Source of the DNA: Paenibacillus sp. cl123 | GTDB lineage: Bacteria; Bacillota; Bacilli; Paenibacillales; NBRC-103111 | Direction: 5' to 3' | Length of the DNA stretch: 64,000 bases | NCBI RefSeq assembly: GCF_900101595.1 | Contig: NZ_FMYY01000006.1 | Span: 86,362-150,361 of the forward strand | Shown here: in pieces, positions 35,557 to 44,906 of the stretch | How the letters are laid out: every line of letters begins with the position of its first letter | How positions within the stretch are numbered: the stretch's first letter is position 1 | Notes under the pieces: generated by a model | Database searches by the model: none | Told to the model about the DNA's origin: nothing | Seen by the model: only the letters and a program-made list of their open reading frames with translations | Translations under genes and position numbers: made by a program

Positions 35557-36318
35557 ATGATGTCTCGCGCATTAACAGTCGTGATTGCGGAGGATCAGGA
35601 GCCCGATCGGGAGAAGCTGGTCTTATACGCCAAGCGGCTCGGATTGCATGTGCTCAGCTCGGTAGGCTCGGGCAAGTGGTTTGTCGAGGATTGCTTGAAG
35701 CTGAAGCCGGACTTGGTGCTGATGGATATTGGGCTAGCCGAGCTCGACGGCATTGCCGCATACAAGCGTCTGGTCGACCAAGGATTGGCGCCTTACCTGA
35801 TCCTGGTCTCGGGGACGAAAGACTCCAGTCTGCTGTTGGCCGGCTATGAACTGAACGTGATCGGCTTCGTGACCAAGCCGGTAACGTTCGAGCGGCTGTC
35901 TGCGGCCGTAGAGAAGGCGGTCAAAGCCTTCGAGCGGGATTTGGCGCATGCTGACGGGCCCGCGGACACCCGGATTATCGAGATCAAGTCGAACCATAAG
36001 CCGGTGTTTATCAACGAGAACAAGCTGATCTATGCGGAACGCAGCAAGTCTGACCGGAAGGTTCAGGTCTATGTAGCAGGGGAGGACCCGATCGTTACCA
36101 GATCCTCTTTGTCCGAGATTCAGGTTCAATGCTCCGAGCTGATCTTTCATCCGAATAAATCGCAGCTTGTCAATCTGAAGTATATTGATTCGGTATACGC
36201 CAGCTCGGAATTTTTCGGGACATATACCATCAAGCTTACATACCGGAATACGGAAATAGATCTGTCCCGCCGCAAACGCAAGGAGTTCGAGAGGCTCTAC
36301 AGCCGGATGAAGGGGTAA
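35557..36318 (+). CDS. LytTR-family response regulator
   Basis: 253 residues. The receiver domain (residues 5-120) has the acidic pocket IAEDQEPD, phosphoacceptor Asp in LVLMDIGLAELDG and Lys in GFVTKPVTF, so it should be functional. A LytTR DNA-binding domain occupies residues 145-253 (KLIYAERSKSDRKVQVYVAG, FHPNKSQLVNLKYIDSVYAS). The SD AAAGGGGGAAG precedes ATGATG; either ATG is possible. Its stop is four bases from the stop of the convergent regulator gene. It is the best candidate partner for the kinase at 37248. Confidence 0.9.
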   Translation: MMSRALTVVIAEDQEPDREKLVLYAKRLGLHVLSSVGSGKWFVEDCLKLKPDLVLMDIGLAELDGIAAYKRLVDQGLAPYLILVSGTKDSSLLLAGYELNVIGFVTKPVTFERLSAAVEKAVKAFERDLAHADGPADTRIIEIKSNHKPVFINENKLIYAERSKSDRKVQVYVAGEDPIVTRSSLSEIQVQCSELIFHPNKSQLVNLKYIDSVYASSEFFGTYTIKLTYRNTEIDLSRRKRKEFERLYSRMKG

Positions 36319-36322
36319 AGGA

Positions 36323-37093
36323 TTAGCTCGAGGAAACGGCCTGCGCGGCTGTTTGCTTGCTGCTCCAGGGCGGAGAATGATCGGTGAACAGGGACTGGCT
36401 GTTAAACATATAGCCGACGCCGCGCACTGTGATGATGTACGGGCATTCGCGCGAGGAGCCCCGAAGCTTCCTGCGCAGATTGCTGATATGGACAAGGACG
36501 GTGCGCGTATCCCCATGGCTGACCGACCCCCATCCGAGATTGAACAGCTCCTCCAAGGTGACGATCCGGCCCCTCGCCCGGATCAGATGATACAGAAGAT
36601 CGAATTCCTTGACGGATAAAGGAATAAGCGTACCGTTCACCCAAGCCGATCGGGTTGCCAGATCGACCTCCAAGCCGCGGGAGGTTCGGCTGACGCTGGC
36701 GATTGGAGCGGGGCGAAAACCCTCGCTCCGGCGCAGATGCGCCTGGATGCGGGCGACGATCTGGCCCGTGCTGGAGCTGCGCGGGATGTAATCATCCGCC
36801 CCGGCCTCGAGACTGGAGATAATGTCCGACTCTTCCTGGCAATCTCCATACAGAATCACCGGCTGGATGAGCTTGAGCTTGGTACGAATGTAACGAGCCG
36901 CGCGTACTCCGTCCGACACGGAGTTGTTCCGCGAGATCAGAAACATATCGGGCTTTAAGAGGGGCAGATGGTTTTGCATATCCTGCGTACAGCGGAACAA
37001 GGTGAGAGTAAAGCTGTCTTGAGGCAAGGCGGTCTGCAGCTGCTCCGCCACTTCCGAGTGATCATCCACGATTACGATTTGTCTAGTCATCAT
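36323..37093 (-). CDS. OmpR-type winged-helix regulator with a degenerate receiver
   Basis: About 256 residues. The ATG at 37093 has SD AAGGAG six bases upstream and is preferred over the ATG at 37108. The receiver keeps the acidic pair (VDDHSE), but the phosphoacceptor Asp is replaced by Ser in PDMFLISRNN. The conserved Thr is Tyr (VILYGD) and the conserved Lys is Arg (DDYIPRSS). The C-terminal winged helix is normal (LSVKEFDLLYHLIRARGRIV, YIITVRGVGYMF). It therefore probably binds DNA without classical phosphorylation. It lies downstream of the sensor kinase on the same strand. Confidence 0.88.
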   Translation of the reverse strand: MMTRQIVIVDDHSEVAEQLQTALPQDSFTLTLFRCTQDMQNHLPLLKPDMFLISRNNSVSDGVRAARYIRTKLKLIQPVILYGDCQEESDIISSLEAGADDYIPRSSSTGQIVARIQAHLRRSEGFRPAPIASVSRTSRGLEVDLATRSAWVNGTLIPLSVKEFDLLYHLIRARGRIVTLEELFNLGWGSVSHGDTRTVLVHISNLRRKLRGSSRECPYIITVRGVGYMFNSQSLFTDHSPPWSSKQTAAQAVSSS

Positions 37094-37247
37094 ATCTGTC
37101 TCCTTCATCGTGACGAAATCCTATAGGTTATGGCTGCTATTATAAAGGACTTGTCCGGGATGAGGAGCGGAGATGTGCTGATTGGTTTATTTTTGTGTTT
37201 CATCGGTGCGAAAAATGTCGAATGACAGCATTTTCATGCGAAGCATG

Positions 37248-39005
37248 TCATGAGATTGGCATTTTAACAAAGGCGATGAACTGTTCGTCGGATGATTCCA
37301 GTACGATTTCTCCCCGATTTTTTTGAATGAGCTTATTGCTGATCCAGAGACCGAGCCCCGAATGATTATCCTTGGTCGTGTAGCCGTTCCGAAATACGTC
37401 GGTCTCCATGTCGCAGGATACTTGATTGGATAAGGGATTGGCCAGCTTGAAATGAACCCCGCCGTCCTCGATCCACCCTGTACAGGTCACCCATCGTTCC
37501 TCCGCCGGCAGCCGGGCGGCTTCTTCGAACGCATTGTCGATCAGATTGCCCAAGATGCGAACCATGTCGAACGCCTTGGTGCCGGGAAGCACTTTATGCG
37601 GAATGTCGATATCGTGGGTGAAGCGGATTTTTTTATTGGAAGCGGCCAGCGTCTTGGCCTGAATGACCGCGGCGAATTCAGGCTGGCCGATCTCGATGAT
37701 ATCGTTGATGGCGCGAATATCGCCGACGAGCGTATGGGTATAGTCCATCAGCTCCCGGTGCCTGCCCAGCTCGACGAGGGAGTGAATGACGCTGACATGG
37801 TTTAGGAAGTCATGACGCTGCCCGCGGAAATCGAGATACATCTGGTTGAATTCCTCCGTATAGGTTTCGCTGGTTAACTGAATCGCCTTGTCGCGGGCTC
37901 GCGACACCCGGCGGATCAGGATAAAGACCAGCAGCAGGCTGATCAGCGTGATCGCGGCCACGACGGCCACAACAGCTCGGAACTGCTTGTTCAGCGTTCC
38001 TTCCAGCAGGCCGATATCGCTTGTCAGATTCAGCACATAGTAGCCTTGCAAAGCCGGGTCCGGGTTCTCCTCCCATGCCCGGACGACATCCATTGTAGGG
38101 CTTTGAATCGCGATAAACGATTTTTCCAGCCGCTTGCCCTGGATCGTCTCTATATAGGAAACCGGTCGTTTGCTGCGGATAGACTCCAGGATATATGCTT
38201 TATCCTTGTCGACATTGGCATAGTTATAGCTTCCGAAAAATACCGCCCGGTGCGTCAGCGGATCGAGCAGCTCGCCGTTCGCGGTAATCCATGTTTTCTC
38301 ATTGGCGAAGGTCATGGGATTGATGCCTGCGACCTCGACCAGGAAAGGGTAGGTTTTCAGCATATTTTCAATGATGGCATGCAGCCCTGTCACCCGCTGG
38401 TACTGCTCGAAGGCGGCGTTATCGACATAGGGGTCGATGATGTAGTTGGTTTTGCCGCTGTAATAATAGCCCCACTTCACGATATCCTTGGTATCCGATG
38501 TGGCCACCTCGTACGGGCCCGACCAATAGTTGGGCAGCGACTGGCCCCAGTCCATCGTTACGCGCTGCTTCTCGAGCAGCTCCTGGAAGGCCGTATGCCA
38601 AGGGCCCCAGTTTTTGGTGCCCAGCCCGATCTCGCGGGGGCTGGTCGATTTGTAGAGGACGATATCGTCCCCGGTTTTTTTGAGCAGCGTCAGATGATGA
38701 AGCATCAGTTCTTCCCTCAGCTGCTGCAGCTGCTCGCCGGTCACCTGCTCCACGTCGGAGGGGAGCGCGTATTGGGCCGCGATAGCCGCCGCTCTCAGCT
38801 TCTCGCCGATCATATCCTCGAACAGCTCGGTGCCGCTTCGCGTCTGTTCGACCATCAGCTCAATCTGGGATTCAATGGAGCGGAGCTCCCGCTGGTGGTT
38901 CGCCTCCAGCGTATTTCGCGTCAAGTTGAAGTAGAGCAGAATATTGGCCGTGATAACCAGCACGATGCCTACGGCAATCAGCAAAAATTTCGCGTTCTGA
39001 CTCAT
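37248..39005 (-). CDS. Membrane sensor histidine kinase, DcuS/CitA-like core
   Basis: About 585 residues from the ATG at 39005, which has GGAAGGTG upstream; the frame is open to 39056. Helices near residues 6-27 and 340-363 flank a large extracellular sensor of about 310 residues, probably a double-Cache fold. The kinase core has a Spo0B-like H-box, RGQRHDFLNHVSVI, near residue 397, as in DcuS, CitA and related kinases. The ATPase domain has LGNLIDNAFEEAARL (N box) and NHSGLGLWISNKLI (G box). The neighbouring transporter and LytTR regulator suggest it senses an amino acid or carboxylate. Confidence 0.88.
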   Translation of the reverse strand: MSQNAKFLLIAVGIVLVITANILLYFNLTRNTLEANHQRELRSIESQIELMVEQTRSGTELFEDMIGEKLRAAAIAAQYALPSDVEQVTGEQLQQLREELMLHHLTLLKKTGDDIVLYKSTSPREIGLGTKNWGPWHTAFQELLEKQRVTMDWGQSLPNYWSGPYEVATSDTKDIVKWGYYYSGKTNYIIDPYVDNAAFEQYQRVTGLHAIIENMLKTYPFLVEVAGINPMTFANEKTWITANGELLDPLTHRAVFFGSYNYANVDKDKAYILESIRSKRPVSYIETIQGKRLEKSFIAIQSPTMDVVRAWEENPDPALQGYYVLNLTSDIGLLEGTLNKQFRAVVAVVAAITLISLLLVFILIRRVSRARDKAIQLTSETYTEEFNQMYLDFRGQRHDFLNHVSVIHSLVELGRHRELMDYTHTLVGDIRAINDIIEIGQPEFAAVIQAKTLAASNKKIRFTHDIDIPHKVLPGTKAFDMVRILGNLIDNAFEEAARLPAEERWVTCTGWIEDGGVHFKLANPLSNQVSCDMETDVFRNGYTTKDNHSGLGLWISNKLIQKNRGEIVLESSDEQFIAFVKMPIS

Positions 39006-39098
39006 GTCTGAGAAACACCTTCCTAACTGCATAAACGCTTTCATTTTCTCTATCATATCATATACAATAGTAAGAAAAACGATAGGCGGCGAGGAATA

Positions 39099-40079
39099 AT
39101 GTTACAGATAGGTATCATCGGGACCGGCTGGTTCAGCCGGGTGCATGCGGATCTGCTCGCTCAGGCGGCGGACGTGCGATTGTCGGCCGTATGCGGCACG
39201 AGCAAGGAAAAAGCGGACCGGCTGGCTTCGGCTTACCGGGATGCCAAGGGCTACGGCAGTCTGACGGAGATGCTGGAGAGCGAGCGTCTGGATGCCGTTT
39301 ATGTTTGCGTGCCGCCGATGGCTCACGGAGACTTGGAGCGCGAGCTGATCGCCAGGCGCATCCCCTTCCTCGTCGAGAAGCCGATTGCGCTGGATATGCA
39401 GCTGCCGATCGAGCTGGAGAAGGCGATCCGCGAGCAAGCTCTGATAACGTCGGTCGGCTATCATTTCCGCTATCTGCCGTCTGTCCAGCGGCTCAAGGCT
39501 GAGCTGGAAGGACGGACCCTGGCGATGGCGTCGGGCGAATGGTCGGGGAGCATGCCGCAGGTATCCTGGTGGCGCAGGCAGGACGGCTCCGGCGGCCAGT
39601 TTATCGAACAGACGACGCATGTCGTCGATTTGCTCCGCTATGCGGCCGGGGAGGTCGAGGAGGTATACGCGGCTTACGCCGGACGAGTCGTGCATAAGCA
39701 ATATGAAGGCGTCAGTGTGCCGGATGTCGGCTCCGTCACTCTGAAGCTGGCTTCCGGCGCGGTAGCCGGCATCATCAATACATGCGCTCTGCCGTCCGGC
39801 GTCGGCCGCAGCGGACTGACGCTTTACACGGATCAAGGCATGCTCGCCTGGACGCCGAAGAACCTTGAGATCGTGACGTCAGAAGGGCGCGAGCAAGCGG
39901 CCGATGAAGAAGCGAATCCTTACGCCGCGGAGTCGGAAGCATTCCTGCATGCCGTACGGACCGGGGATTCGTCTCGCATCCGATCCGATTATGCGGATGC
40001 GCTGCGTACCCAGCAGGTCACCTGCGCGGCGCTGGAGTCGGCTGCGTCCGGCCTCCCGGTCAAGCTGGAGCGCCTGTAA
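39099..40079 (+). CDS. Gfo/Idh/MocA-family NAD(P)-dependent oxidoreductase
   Basis: 326 residues. The N-terminal Rossmann fold starts with the dinucleotide motif IGIIGTGWFSRVHAD; the catalytic-lysine motif LVEKPIALD is at about residue 92. The C-terminal domain is the usual beta-sheet substrate domain. Members oxidise sugars or inositols, or process related cyclic compounds. The gene stands alone, divergent from the sensor kinase, so the substrate cannot be deduced. Confidence 0.9.
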   Translation: MLQIGIIGTGWFSRVHADLLAQAADVRLSAVCGTSKEKADRLASAYRDAKGYGSLTEMLESERLDAVYVCVPPMAHGDLERELIARRIPFLVEKPIALDMQLPIELEKAIREQALITSVGYHFRYLPSVQRLKAELEGRTLAMASGEWSGSMPQVSWWRRQDGSGGQFIEQTTHVVDLLRYAAGEVEEVYAAYAGRVVHKQYEGVSVPDVGSVTLKLASGAVAGIINTCALPSGVGRSGLTLYTDQGMLAWTPKNLEIVTSEGREQAADEEANPYAAESEAFLHAVRTGDSSRIRSDYADALRTQQVTCAALESAASGLPVKLERL

Positions 40080-40113
40080 TTGCATAGGGTTATCGTTCAT
40101 ATGAGCTGTGGCG

Positions 40114-40146
40114 GCGTACAAATAAGAGGCTGCTCCTCTTGTACGC
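40114..40146 (+). terminator. 3' hairpin of the oxidoreductase gene
   Basis: GCGTACA (40114-40120) pairs with TGTACGC (40140-40146), with an inner AGAGG/CCTCT stem. There is no T run, so it may be a stabilising hairpin or a weak terminator. Confidence 0.5.
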
Positions 40147-40153
40147 TTGGACG

Positions 40154-40207
40154 TTATCCCCAATCCGGGCTGGTCCGGGGATAATATGTGGATAAACTTG
40201 TGGATAA
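40154..40207. promoter_or_regulatory. Cluster of DnaA-box sequences between convergent genes
   Basis: TGTGGATAA, the exact complement of TTATCCACA, occurs at 40187-40195 and 40199-40207, 12 bases apart in the same orientation. A one-mismatch box TTATCCCCA lies at 40154-40162 and forms an 8-bp inverted repeat with GGGGATAA at 40177-40184. The site lies in a 137-base gap between two converging genes. Confidence 0.65.
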
Positions 40208-40216
40208 GTTCAAGTT

Positions 40217-41851
40217 TTAATATTCAATCCGAACGCTGTGCTCAGCCGCCAAATAATCGACCTTAGCTCCCAGCACCTCCGCCAGCAGCCGCACCGGTAT
40301 CATGGTGCTGTCGTTCATCAGCTTCGCCGGGGCTTCTGTCGGAATCTCGCGCCCGTTCAGCGCATAAGTCGGGCGAGTGGTAAAAAAGCTGATCGTCCGG
40401 CCGTCCTTCGTATAGATAGCCGCCTTCTGGGCGTCGTTCCACTCCACTTGCGCCCCCAGCGCTGCGGCCAGATCGCGCACCCACAAATACGAGGAGCCGT
40501 CGATGATGACGGGAGCCAGCTTCATGTCGAGCTGTACGCCGTCCAGCATGTAGCTGCTTCCGTTCAGCGCAAAGGTTACGATATGGGCGGTGTCTCCTTT
40601 TTGCTCGGCCAGCTTTTTGTAGGCGGCAGCGCCTGCATGCAGCTTGGTCTTGCCGACGGTCTCCGCGGGTTCCGTACGGAACTGCCAGGTTTGCTCGAAT
40701 GTTTTGGCAGCGCCGTCCTGCTGAGCGGACAGCTTTACATAAGCCGTATAAGCCGTGTCCGGCGACAGGGGTTTGGCCGGCGTCAAAATAACCTCGCGGA
40801 GCAGATGCTCGTCATTGACCGGCGTATTGCGCAGCAGCTCGACAGCTTGCCCGTTCGCATCCGTCAGCTTCGCTTCGAGCAGCTTGACCTTGTCCCCTCC
40901 TGATCCGCTGAGATGGACGACAATCGGGTAGCCGACCGGATAGGCTGCGCCTTTGTGCATCCGTATCGGGTCCGGGTCCTCGTGGCCGTCGAATGCTATT
41001 GGCACATATTTGTCCCCGGGGGCGGGAGTGACGATCAATTGCTGCTCCTCCTGATCCTGGAAGCCGAATTCCAGTACGACGAAAGGTCCGATGACGGCGA
41101 CTCCGATATCCCGGGCGCTGGGCAGCAGGAAGGGCAGCCGGTGGTAAGGGGCGTCGAACAGATTGTCGACGGATTCGATATGCGTCCCCGCATAATAGGA
41201 GACATCCTCGGCAACATTGTCGTAATAGCCGGCGTAAACCGCCCGCTCGCCGGGAGTGGCCCCGATATATCCGGGCAAAGTACTTGTCTGCTCATGCATT
41301 GAAACTTGGCTGATATCGATCTTGTTGACCTGCAAATACTCGGCGTGCATCTTGGCGGCCATCGTCAAGCCCGGATGGATCTGCAGCGCGGACAAGCCGT
41401 GCAGCAGCCGGTAATCATTGACGGCTCTGACCATCTCAAGCTGCTTGTTCGAGTAAGTCGTGGGCGGTTCCGGGACGGACAGCGATGATACCGTGAAGCT
41501 CCACTCCTGCTCGATCGGCTCATAGCCGGCGAACTCGACCGTTACGGCAGCCGTATGCTTGCCTTTAGCCAGAGGCTGGCCGGGCTGATACGTATACGTC
41601 ATGGACGAGGGGTTGAATTGGCCTTGTACCCGCTCGCCGTCCAGCTTGAGCGAGATGCTGCTGATGGAAGTAATGGATGATTGCGTAACCTGAAACCCGA
41701 TCTGGGGCTTCAGGATGCCTACCGTACCTTGGGGGTAGGCCGTGTAATAGAAGGATTCGGCCCTTGCCTCGGGAAGAGCCGCGAGACTGAAGCCGGTTGC
41801 GGTAACGATGATCGCAAGCAATAGTCGGAAAGTTAGCAATATACGCTTCAC
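40217..41851 (-). CDS. Secreted CAP-domain protein with C-terminal stalk domain
   Basis: About 544 residues from the GTG at 41851, placed by SD GGAGGT five bases upstream. The signal peptide ends near residue 32 (ARA-ES). A beta-rich region follows, then a CAP/SCP-like domain from about residue 130 (MVRAVNDYRLLHGLSALQIH, GLTMAAKMHAEYLQV). An Ig-like region covers residues 290-390. The C-terminal 120 residues form a copper-amine-oxidase-type stalk domain (SYLWVRDLAAALGAQVEWND, MIPVRLLAEVLGAKVDYL). CAP proteins of Bacillales are extracellular with often unknown targets. The gene overlaps no neighbour. Confidence 0.82.
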   Translation of the reverse strand: MKRILLTFRLLLAIIVTATGFSLAALPEARAESFYYTAYPQGTVGILKPQIGFQVTQSSITSISSISLKLDGERVQGQFNPSSMTYTYQPGQPLAKGKHTAAVTVEFAGYEPIEQEWSFTVSSLSVPEPPTTYSNKQLEMVRAVNDYRLLHGLSALQIHPGLTMAAKMHAEYLQVNKIDISQVSMHEQTSTLPGYIGATPGERAVYAGYYDNVAEDVSYYAGTHIESVDNLFDAPYHRLPFLLPSARDIGVAVIGPFVVLEFGFQDQEEQQLIVTPAPGDKYVPIAFDGHEDPDPIRMHKGAAYPVGYPIVVHLSGSGGDKVKLLEAKLTDANGQAVELLRNTPVNDEHLLREVILTPAKPLSPDTAYTAYVKLSAQQDGAAKTFEQTWQFRTEPAETVGKTKLHAGAAAYKKLAEQKGDTAHIVTFALNGSSYMLDGVQLDMKLAPVIIDGSSYLWVRDLAAALGAQVEWNDAQKAAIYTKDGRTISFFTTRPTYALNGREIPTEAPAKLMNDSTMIPVRLLAEVLGAKVDYLAAEHSVRIEY

Positions 41852-42324
41852 AGGACACCTCCGTTTGCTAATAGTACAATAGGGCATGTTCCGAAGCCGG
41901 GGGAACAAGAGGCCGGAGTCGACGGGGAGATGAACGGCGAGTGGAAACCCCGATCGGTCGCAGGCCGCGCTTTATTCATCGGACTTTTTAGAGCAGGGAA
42001 TGGGAGCGGCCGGCTCCGCCTGCGGACAGGAAGCAGCTTGTCCCGGCTGCACCGCCCCTCTTGCATTATAATACAAGTCTTGCGAAGGATTCCATGGCTC
42101 TCTGGACCGAGTAGATAGCTGCCTGCGCCGAATAAGCGAGCTTCGCTGCGCTTGCTCCCTGGTGAAAGCGTGGCATGATACGGAAACAAGCCGGCCCGTT
42201 TAAGGCCGGCTTGCAGGTTTGCAAGCTTAGAGGCTTGCCAATTCGGCGGGCCGGAGCGAGAATCCGGCGAACAAGACGGACACGGCGGCGAACCGTACCC
42301 GGGAGCGAAGACGGGAAGCTTCTC
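41852..42324. other. Intergenic region with a strong hairpin
   Basis: A perfect 9-bp inverted repeat, AAGCCGGCC (42188-42196) with GGCCGGCTT (42204-42212), lies downstream of the minus-strand kinase gene; no T run follows. A TATAAT readable on both strands is at 42065-42072, without a matching -35. No gene is visible. Confidence 0.5.
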
Positions 42325-43947
42325 TCACGCGCTCCCCCCGGCCGCTTGTGAGCCGGAGCCGGGCGGCAGCAAAATCCGGAAGCAGCTCCCCTGGCCGACC
42401 TCGCTCTCCACCTCAATGCGTCCGCCGTGCGCTTCGACGATCGTTTGCGAGATGGACAGGCCAAGCCCGGCTCCGCCGTTCTGCCGGGTTCGCGACGAGT
42501 CGACCCGGTAGAAGCGCTCGAAAATATGAGGGAGAAGGCCCGGATCTATGCCATGGCCGTTATCCCGAACGGATAAATGGACGTGTTCCGGCGATTCGTG
42601 CAGCGAAATCGTGATTTTGCCTTGGACGGCATCGGTATGCTGCACGGCATTGTGAAACAGGTTCAGGATCACTTGCTTGATTTTGTCCGCTTCGAACCGG
42701 CAGCGGCCCGGAGTGTCCGCCTCAATGGCGAGCGTGCGGCTGCCTGCCAGGAGCCGCAGCTGCGGCTCCATCTCCTGGAGGATGACGGAGAGCGAGCCGT
42801 CATCCGGCTGAATCAGCGGGGCCTTGTCCAGCTTGGCCAGCAGCAGCAAATCTTGCACTAGCTTGTTGATCCGCTTCGATTCGCTGTGCATGCTCTTCAA
42901 GGCTTTCTCCAGCTTATCCGGCTGATTGGCAGCTCCGCGCAGCAGCACCTCCAGGAAGCCGTGGATCGAGGTAAGCGGAGTCCTCAGCTCATGCGAAGCA
43001 TCGGCGACGAAGCGGCGCATCTGCTCCTTAGCCTCTCTCTCCGCCTCAAAGGAAAGCTCCAGCCGCTCGAGCATGCTGTTGAACGACGTGGCCAGCCGGT
43101 CGATTTCGATCTGGCCTTGGGTGGCCGGCATGCGGATAGCCAGGTTGCCGGCATCGATCTGCCGGACGGTGTCCACCGCCTTGGACAACGGGTTCAGCGT
43201 CCTGCGCAGCACCGGCAGGAACGTCAGCAGCCCTGCGATCAGCGCAACGCATGATACGGTCAGGAAGATGAGCAGCTGCCGCAGCAGCACCTCCTGCAGC
43301 GGCTTCGTGCTTACGCTCAGCTGCAGCAGGACCGGCTGGCGGTTCCTGGCATTGGAGCGGGCGAATACGACGAGCTGTTCCGTGCCGTCGGACGCGTCCA
43401 GCACCTGGTACGACCAGTCACGGCTCTTGTCGTTCAGCTTGCTGACGTATTCCTCCCGGCTCAGATGAGGCACGATCTTGGCCTGCTCCTCATCCCAGTT
43501 AGGCAGGTCCGTTACGCTGCCTTCCGAGTCGATATAGCTGATTACCCCTTCCGGGAGAAAAAATACCGAGCGGCCCCGCTGACTGCCGCCTGCCTCCGGT
43601 GGCCGCGGCTCGCTCCCCGAAGGTTTCTGCCCGCCGCCCGGCGTCTGCACTTGCGGATCTGTATCCGGTCGCGGTCCCCCGGCTCCTCCCGGACCGCCGC
43701 CGGAAGACCGTTCCTCCTCTCCGGGGCGGGTACGGTCCGACCATAGCTCAGGGGGCAGCGTTTGCAGCTGGGAGCGCATGCTTTCGGCCTTGTTCCGATA
43801 GATGGCGTCGCTCATCAGCACGTATTGAAGCGCGCCGATCAGCGTCAGCAGCGCGGCCAGGATCAGCAGCGACCTGGAGAGCAGCTGCAGCCGCAGCGAT
43901 CCGGCCGGGAACAGGCGCTTCAACTGATCCGCCGCCCGCGCGCTCAT
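42325..43947 (-). CDS. Sensor histidine kinase (HAMP-HisKA-HATPase)
   Basis: 540 residues. Membrane helices near residues 20-45 and 225-250 flank an extracellular sensor that contains a low-complexity Gly/Pro-rich stretch at about residues 75-125. A HAMP domain follows. The phosphorylated His is in ADASHELRTPLTSIHG near residue 318, and the ATPase domain has LFHNAVQHTDAVQG and GGAGLGLSISQTIVEAHGG. The gene overlaps the regulator upstream by four bases (43944-43947), the typical coupling of an OmpR-type pair. The Gly/Pro stretch may span cell wall. The signal is unknown. Confidence 0.93.
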   Translation of the reverse strand: MSARAADQLKRLFPAGSLRLQLLSRSLLILAALLTLIGALQYVLMSDAIYRNKAESMRSQLQTLPPELWSDRTRPGEEERSSGGGPGGAGGPRPDTDPQVQTPGGGQKPSGSEPRPPEAGGSQRGRSVFFLPEGVISYIDSEGSVTDLPNWDEEQAKIVPHLSREEYVSKLNDKSRDWSYQVLDASDGTEQLVVFARSNARNRQPVLLQLSVSTKPLQEVLLRQLLIFLTVSCVALIAGLLTFLPVLRRTLNPLSKAVDTVRQIDAGNLAIRMPATQGQIEIDRLATSFNSMLERLELSFEAEREAKEQMRRFVADASHELRTPLTSIHGFLEVLLRGAANQPDKLEKALKSMHSESKRINKLVQDLLLLAKLDKAPLIQPDDGSLSVILQEMEPQLRLLAGSRTLAIEADTPGRCRFEADKIKQVILNLFHNAVQHTDAVQGKITISLHESPEHVHLSVRDNGHGIDPGLLPHIFERFYRVDSSRTRQNGGAGLGLSISQTIVEAHGGRIEVESEVGQGSCFRILLPPGSGSQAAGGSA

Positions 43948-44636
43948 GGCAGATCGACGCGGTAGCCTGCGCCGCGCACGGTGCGAATGAGACGATGCTC
44001 GCGGTCCTGAAGCTTCTCGCGCAGAGAACGGATGTACACCTCAACGATATTTTCTTCGCCGGCAAAGTCATAGCCCCATACTTTATCGAGGATCAACGCT
44101 TTGCTGAGCACGATGCCATGATTGTGAACCATGTATGTCAACAATTCATATTCCGTGGGCGACAGCTCTAGAATACGGCCTTCATAGCTGATCTCCTTGC
44201 GCCGGTCGTCGAGCCGGAAGGGGCCGTGGACCACCTCCTCCAGCAGCTGGGGAAACTGGTTGCGCAGCCGGGCATGGATGCGGGCGAGCAGCTCGTCGAA
44301 GCTGAAGGGCTTCGCCATATAATCGTCTGCGCCCAGCTTCAAGCCTTTGACCCGGTCATCGACATCGTCCTTGGCTGTCAGCATGATGACAGATACCGGC
44401 AGTCCGGATTTTTTGAGCATGCGGCATACTTCAAAGCCGTCCATGCCCGGCATCATAACGTCAAGGATGGCGATATGCGGCTCGAATTCACGGGCAGCCT
44501 GAATAGCGGCTATGCCGTCCGCCGCTGTTTTTACCTGAAAGCCTTCGCTGACAAGCCCCAGCTCCAGGAATTGCAGGATATTCGGTTCGTCGTCGACCAG
44601 CAGCAGCCGAATGCCTTTGACGGATTTAATATTCAT
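43944..44636 (-). CDS. OmpR-family response regulator
   Basis: 230 residues. The receiver is complete: VDDEPNI pocket, Asp in HIAILDVMMPGMDGFEV near residue 56, Lys in DDYMAKPFSFDE near residue 106. The winged-helix domain shows LSPTEYELLTYMVHNHGIVL and LIRTVRGAGYRVDLP. It is transcribed before and coupled to the kinase at 42325. A TATAAT is found on the minus strand at 44673-44678, about 40 bases before the start, although a -35 is not clear. Confidence 0.94.
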   Translation of the reverse strand: MNIKSVKGIRLLLVDDEPNILQFLELGLVSEGFQVKTAADGIAAIQAAREFEPHIAILDVMMPGMDGFEVCRMLKKSGLPVSVIMLTAKDDVDDRVKGLKLGADDYMAKPFSFDELLARIHARLRNQFPQLLEEVVHGPFRLDDRRKEISYEGRILELSPTEYELLTYMVHNHGIVLSKALILDKVWGYDFAGEENIVEVYIRSLREKLQDREHRLIRTVRGAGYRVDLP

Positions 44637-44672
44637 AAGTCGTCTTCCTCTCTGTACCCTGCTTATGCCTGT

Positions 44673-44678
44673 ATTATA
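44673..44678 (-). promoter_or_regulatory. Candidate -10 of the OmpR-type two-component operon
   Basis: TATAAT on the minus strand, 37 bases upstream of the regulator's start codon, with no recognisable -35. Confidence 0.4.
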
Positions 44679-44906
44679 CCCGAAACAGCTGAAGCTCTGC
44701 TGAGCGGAATCTGAAAGAATGCTGAAGGAAGCGGGGGTGAGGCGGGTGGTTTGTTTGCCGTGGGCTGCAACTTGCGCGGGTCATGGGCCGTCTAAGGGTA
44801 AGGGAATGGTTTGGATAATAAATCCTTTTATGGTATTCGATTGAAGGATCGACACAACAAACGGAATTTTTGAAGGATACTTGAGCTGAACTTAGGAGGA
44901 GAAGCA

